Below, piece after piece: positions 60,701-64,000 of a DNA stretch of 64,000 nucleotides (positions are counted from its first letter, which is position 1; every line of letters begins with the position of its first letter). Below the pieces are notes generated by a model. It saw nothing but the letters and a program-made list of their open reading frames with translations. It ran no database searches and was not told the DNA's origin. Made by a program: the position numbers and the translations under genes. The DNA comes from Oscillospiraceae bacterium (GTDB lineage Bacteria > Bacillota > Clostridia > Oscillospirales > Acutalibacteraceae): the NCBI GenBank assembly GCA_015066405.1, contig SVOM01000001.1:1-64000 (forward strand), read 5' to 3'.

Positions 60701-62467
60701 TTACTCAACTCGTTTCCAGCAGTAAACGGCTATATACGGCGGCATATTGTTGTGCGGTTGGTCACCACCTGTTTTGAAGACTAAGCCCGCTGCAGTTAGT
60801 GTTCCCGCGGAACCAAAACGCCATCCTACTGTGCCAGATCCCAAAACAGCACCATATCCTTTTATGTTATGATTATGCGACGGCATTTCGCTCGTAGTTA
60901 GCGTATGCGTTGCCTCGCCGCCGGTAGTACCCGCGGCATAAGTGGTACCTGCGCACAAAAGGAATGTATCGCTGATGCTTTCCCACCTTCCGCCGAAAAG
61001 TGTTTCGGGGGATGTGGCATTTACGCTCATATAAATGGCACCTAAAGGATAAATTAAATCCAAAATATTTGTGCCGTTTATCTGCAAAGTACCGTTATCG
61101 GCTATAGGCACGCAGTTTATACCCACCATATTATTTCTAATAGATAATTCGGGTCTTGAAGTTCTTAAAAACGCCGTATATGTATAACTGCCAAAGCTAT
61201 CTTCTATTATTATTTCAAAATTGAAGTTTTTGTCTATTGAAAACTCACCTAAAAGCGAATCATACGCGTAATTTTTAAGGGAAGTGTCATTATGAACTAT
61301 ATACGCATCGTCCCCAAAGATTGTTGTATCGCTTGGTTTTGAGCGCCAATAGATTGAGTAGGCGGAATTTACAGCGATTATTTCCGCAACCTCTGCACTA
61401 AATGATAAATATGTATTTGCATATACATCGTTTTCGCGGTTGAGTTTTATGTTATTAATAATCGGCTGAGAATATTGATAACATGTACCCAACGTTGTTT
61501 CCTTTTTATCATCAACAGAAGTAAACTGTCTGCTATCCTCAACCCAACCGTAAATTTTTTCGGCAGAAGGTATATCGGTAACGGTAAATTCATTACTTTC
61601 ACTCGAAAAAATAGTATTGTCTATCTGAATATGGTATTTTTTAATACTCGCATAGTTCTTGGCAGTGGCACCCGTGAAAGTTACTTTAATTTCAGATTTT
61701 GTCAGTATAATATCGGTATCATTTCCTGTAAGTTGTGCAACAGTCGGATTAATTTGCGTGTATGAAATACTCTCGCAAGTGGGATTACTCGCGGTTACAT
61801 TCGCTTTAAAATCTACCGGTTTTTCACCTATTTTTGTACCCGAATTGTATGTTCTTACAAGTATTTTTGATGAAAATGATGGACTGTTGGGGCATTGCCT
61901 ATAAAGCAAATCATCGGTTTGCCACGGATATTCATCGGTAACGCCCGTGGCGATAGTGCTGTAACTGCCATCTGCTAACAATAACAATATATCGTGGGTG
62001 AAATTGTTGCTTACGCGGTTGGTGGTGATAGTTATCTCTTCACCAATATCAAAAGTCGTTTTGCTAAGCGTTGGGTTGCTGGCTCTTGGAATTGTGGGCA
62101 ACGCCACGTTATAATACTGCTCGTTAGTAGAGAAGGCATAGTGGTCTATATATGAGGACAGTTTAAGCGTACAGCTACCATCGGCATTATGCGGTATAGT
62201 TATATCCTTAGTAAACAGTACAGTATAGCTGTTTTGCGTTATTTTTTGAGAATCTGTTACTTTATTCGAATATAATGTGCCTTGTATACGGCAATAACAG
62301 GTACCCGAGCCCGAAGTTGTATAACCCGCATTATTACGCCACGCTTGTACCTTAACGTTCATCGTTGTGGTATTATTTTGTATGCTTTGCGACGTTGTAG
62401 TTACTACTATTCGGTAGTTAACCTTATCATTACTTGTTGTCATTGTTTGGCTTGTGTAGGTTGCCAT
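60701..62467 (-). CDS. Phage minor structural protein, DUF859-like with tail-collar end
   Basis: 588 residues. The N-terminal two thirds are beta-rich, with repeated short strands rich in Thr, Ser and Asn, like DUF859 siphovirus structural proteins. The C-terminal 130 residues are a collar/baseplate domain: LIYPLGAIYMSVNATSPETLFGGRW, FLLCAGTTYAAGTTGGEATHTLTTSEMPSHNH and NNMPPYIAVYCWKR. Such proteins form the tail tip or host-binding fibre. One base overlaps the upstream tail gene. Confidence 0.82.
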   Translation of the reverse strand: MATYTSQTMTTSNDKVNYRIVVTTTSQSIQNNTTTMNVKVQAWRNNAGYTTSGSGTCYCRIQGTLYSNKVTDSQKITQNSYTVLFTKDITIPHNADGSCTLKLSSYIDHYAFSTNEQYYNVALPTIPRASNPTLSKTTFDIGEEITITTNRVSNNFTHDILLLLADGSYSTIATGVTDEYPWQTDDLLYRQCPNSPSFSSKILVRTYNSGTKIGEKPVDFKANVTASNPTCESISYTQINPTVAQLTGNDTDIILTKSEIKVTFTGATAKNYASIKKYHIQIDNTIFSSESNEFTVTDIPSAEKIYGWVEDSRQFTSVDDKKETTLGTCYQYSQPIINNIKLNRENDVYANTYLSFSAEVAEIIAVNSAYSIYWRSKPSDTTIFGDDAYIVHNDTSLKNYAYDSLLGEFSIDKNFNFEIIIEDSFGSYTYTAFLRTSRPELSIRNNMVGINCVPIADNGTLQINGTNILDLIYPLGAIYMSVNATSPETLFGGRWESISDTFLLCAGTTYAAGTTGGEATHTLTTSEMPSHNHNIKGYGAVLGSGTVGWRFGSAGTLTAAGLVFKTGGDQPHNNMPPYIAVYCWKRVE

Positions 62468-64000
62468 TAGTTTTCACCCCCTATAAATACAAAATCCACA
62501 CCGTTTTCGAGCTTTATCATCTTAACGGCTCCAACCGTTAAATCATCTTCAATTATGGTTTTTTGTAGCTTTGTACCTTCATTTGATACATTTATTCTTT
62601 CATTATTATTTTCATCAAGAACCTTAAACGCATCGGGCGTCATTTGTGTTTTCATTTTAACATCGGTTTTACCGACAGTAATGCCCGATTCATCAATCAC
62701 AACCGAAGTGGTTACAACCTTTGAAACACCGTTATTTATGGTGTTTTCTATTCCATCGGTTTTGTTTTTTAATTCAGTTTGAGAGCTTTCAAGCTCAACC
62801 GTTTTTGTTATGCAGGCACTGATGGAAGTACTGTTTTGCTCGATAATGCTTTGCAGTGTGTTGTTGCTCTCGCTAATCTCGGTAACCTTTAATAAGGTGC
62901 TGTCTATCGTGCGTTTCAGTTCATTGGTTTTGTTGTTTTTTTGCTTGATGCTTAAATTTAAACTGGTAAGATTATTTGTGTCGATGCTTCCTGTTGCGGA
63001 AAGTGAAACCCTCATTCCGTTTTGAGTTTTATGCATAACAACCGAGTTTATATACTCTCCATCGGGTGTCCTAATACACAAAACATCACTTAACTTAGGT
63101 ACTTTGTCGCAATCAAACATTTCGCACTCAAAGGGCGTATAACTAAATCCCTTAATTTTGTTTAAAATATTCTCTGCTGCCTCGGTGATTATTTCACGAT
63201 TATCTTCGCCGCTGCTTTCTTCGCCCGTACCGATATAAAACAAAGGGTTACCCTCTATGATATACGCATTGTTTTCGGTATTGCCCTCAGATGAGTCATC
63301 AAAAACAATTATGCCTATATCATCCTCGGTTGAGCGTATTTGCAGCTTGTTAATTAAGGGCGTGGCAGATTCTAAGGTTGAGTAACCAATGTAATCAGCA
63401 TTGGTAATTATCTTATCTTCTTCTACTGTACTTTCGGTATCATAGAACTTTAACTCTGCCTTGCCGTCAGTATTTATATATGCAAAGCATCCTGCGGCTT
63501 CGGCTATCCAGTAAAGCAGGTCTCTGCCCTTTATGTCGGTGCCCTCAAAATTCTTGTGAAAAGTAAGCTCCGCGTTTGTGAAATCGGTATTGGCTACAGG
63601 TACACCCACATACCCACAAAGCGCTGTAAACAATTCTCTTAGAGTAAAACTGTCGGCGAGTGTCTCCAAAAATTCATCAACACATTTTTCGAATTTTAAC
63701 ATTCGGTCGTATGCGGTTATTTTCCAACCCACGTTTTTGATGTGTTCGGCGGTATCAACCGTAAAGTAACCCTTTGGGTTCCCCTCATATTTATAAAGAA
63801 ACTCACGCCCCGTAAGGTCGGCTATCTCATTTTCAAGGTCAAGTATGCTGAATTCAACCTTTGCCATACAGCAACTACCAAGGGTTAGCGTATCGCCGCT
63901 GTTTACCGACTGCGATAAAGTTACTCCGCCCTGAATATTTCCATCATTTAGCGAAAAATTATTGCAAACAAAGGAATTTTGGTGTATAATAATATCAGAC
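62467..64000 (-). CDS. Phage tail protein, 5' end beyond the window
   Basis: The frame stays open from the stop at 62467 to the window edge, so the gene starts outside; an internal ATG at 63867 is not the start. The upstream part reads FSLNDGNIQGGVTLSQSVNS, then DTLTLGSC, a start typical of siphovirus tail/tape-end proteins. Middle residues carry a domain of about 300 aa (WKITAYDRML, GRDLLYWIAEAAGCFAYI), followed by a coiled-coil stretch (KQKNNKTNELKRTIDSTLLK). It would join tail tube to fibre. Confidence 0.78.
   Translation of the reverse strand, partial: SDIIIHQNSFVCNNFSLNDGNIQGGVTLSQSVNSGDTLTLGSCCMAKVEFSILDLENEIADLTGREFLYKYEGNPKGYFTVDTAEHIKNVGWKITAYDRMLKFEKCVDEFLETLADSFTLRELFTALCGYVGVPVANTDFTNAELTFHKNFEGTDIKGRDLLYWIAEAAGCFAYINTDGKAELKFYDTESTVEEDKIITNADYIGYSTLESATPLINKLQIRSTEDDIGIIVFDDSSEGNTENNAYIIEGNPLFYIGTGEESSGEDNREIITEAAENILNKIKGFSYTPFECEMFDCDKVPKLSDVLCIRTPDGEYINSVVMHKTQNGMRVSLSATGSIDTNNLTSLNLSIKQKNNKTNELKRTIDSTLLKVTEISESNNTLQSIIEQNSTSISACITKTVELESSQTELKNKTDGIENTINNGVSKVVTTSVVIDESGITVGKTDVKMKTQMTPDAFKVLDENNNERINVSNEGTKLQKTIIEDDLTVGAVKMIKLENGVDFVFIGGEN

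Overview
The window is about 42% GC by eye, gene-dense and almost fully assignable. It looks like a chromosomal segment of an anaerobic, low-GC Gram-positive bacterium of class Clostridia (Bacillota), probably a gut-type Oscillospirales/Ruminococcaceae-like or related lineage. The grounds are an NAD-linked three-part [FeFe]-hydrogenase operon, spore-coat genes cotJABC, a single-chain long PurL, PyrR-type attenuation, strong purine-rich Shine-Dalgarno sequences and near-consensus TTGACA-N17-TATAAT promoters.

Layout. 1-9.9 kb: the tail of a DNA polymerase IV gene, a glycosyltransferase/acyltransferase fusion with a small membrane acyltransferase, an RluA-type pseudouridine synthase, RadC, the cotJABC operon (minus strand), the TrkA/TrkH potassium system and a membrane-anchored NlpC/P60-like protein. 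9.9-18.3 kb: a ten-gene plus-strand hydrogenase operon. Catalytic subunits (HydC-, HndB-, HydB- and HydA-like) flank a block of six genes for a putative sensory [FeFe]-hydrogenase-like protein, two DRTGG-like proteins, two kinase-type ATPases and a PHP phosphoesterase. 18.3-24.2 kb: alaS-HIT-phosphoribosyltransferase-comEC-like operon and an E2-like acyltransferase gene (minus). 24.3-28.1 kb: NhaC-type antiporter, TtcA-like protein, a lipoprotein/XRE pair with shared operators, a complex multi-hairpin repeat and tRNA-Leu(UAA).

28.1-39.5 kb: the purine operon purE-C-F-M-N-purO-purH(AICAR transformylase only)-purD-purL (minus), headed by a consensus promoter and a ZTP riboswitch candidate. PurF lacks the usual glutaminase cysteine, and the two PurH activities are on separate genes. 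39.5-49.5 kb: the pyrimidine operon pyrC-carB-pyrK-pyrD-pyrF-(zinc ribbon)-(DUF559)-repeat-pyrE-pyrB-pyrI (minus), headed by a PyrR-type attenuator. carA is not in the window. Together these two operons cover most of de novo purine and pyrimidine synthesis.

49.6-59.6 kb: PutP-like symporter, a GntR/YtrA-type regulator with its ABC transporter, DUF177-rpmF, a DUF512 radical-SAM protein, der, plsY and gpsA. 59.6-64 kb: the late end of a prophage on the minus strand (tail protein running off the window, DUF859/collar fibre protein, two holin-like proteins, amidase endolysin), directly abutting the gpsA terminator. The strongest leads are the sensory module inside the hydrogenase operon, the cysteine-less PurF, the two nucleotide leader RNAs and the two palindromic repeat elements.
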